This document shows positions 5,059-5,071 of a stretch of DNA of 5,071 nucleotides, piece by piece. The position numbers were made by a program, and so were the translations under genes. The notes under the pieces were generated by a model that made no database searches, was not told where the DNA came from, and worked only from the letters and a program-made list of their open reading frames with translations. The stretch's first letter is position 1. Every line of letters begins with the position of its first letter. The stretch lies in assembly GCA_025352585.1 (NCBI GenBank), contig JANXTD010000707.1:1-5071 (forward strand), in the 5' to 3' direction. This DNA comes from Fimbriiglobus sp. (GTDB taxonomy: Bacteria; Planctomycetota; Planctomycetia; Gemmatales; Gemmataceae).

Positions 5059-5071
5059 TTGTTCTACGGAG

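Overview
This 5.07 kb window is high-GC bacterial DNA whose genes use G or C at almost every third codon position. It most likely comes from a planctomycete of the Gemmata group (Gemmataceae). The strongest clue is the left-edge gene, which begins with the TIGR02996 'repeat-companion' domain, a family heavily expanded in Gemmata-type planctomycetes. A secreted protein with a Hint domain also fits that background. Taxonomy is inferred from protein families only.

Layout, left to right: (1) bases 1-728, minus strand, the first 242 codons of a TIGR02996 protein with an LRR-like tail, cut by the window edge; (2) 790-2115, minus strand, a complete WbpA-type UDP-N-acetylglucosamine 6-dehydrogenase; (3) 2116-2284, a 169-bp divergent promoter region; (4) 2285-3076, plus strand, an exported LpqC/PHB-depolymerase-type serine esterase; (5) 3160-4140, plus strand, an exported two-part protein with an unrecognised beta-rich N-terminal part and a C-terminal Hint (intein/Hedgehog-type) domain that has lost key autoprocessing residues; (6) a 34-bp convergent gap with a possible GC-rich hairpin; (7) 4175-4996, minus strand, a trimeric-type purine nucleoside phosphorylase; (8) 4997-5071, its upstream region, which may also hold the promoter of a rightward gene beyond the window.

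The genes do not form one pathway. The dehydrogenase makes a sugar-nucleotide precursor for surface polysaccharide, the esterase and Hint protein are both predicted to leave the cytoplasm and are read in the same direction, and the phosphorylase serves purine salvage. No RNA gene, insertion sequence, CRISPR array or phage gene was seen. The items most worth a second look are the degenerate Hint domain, the composition break inside the TIGR02996 gene, that gene's apparently leaderless start, and an Asn-to-Asp change in the purine-binding site of the phosphorylase.
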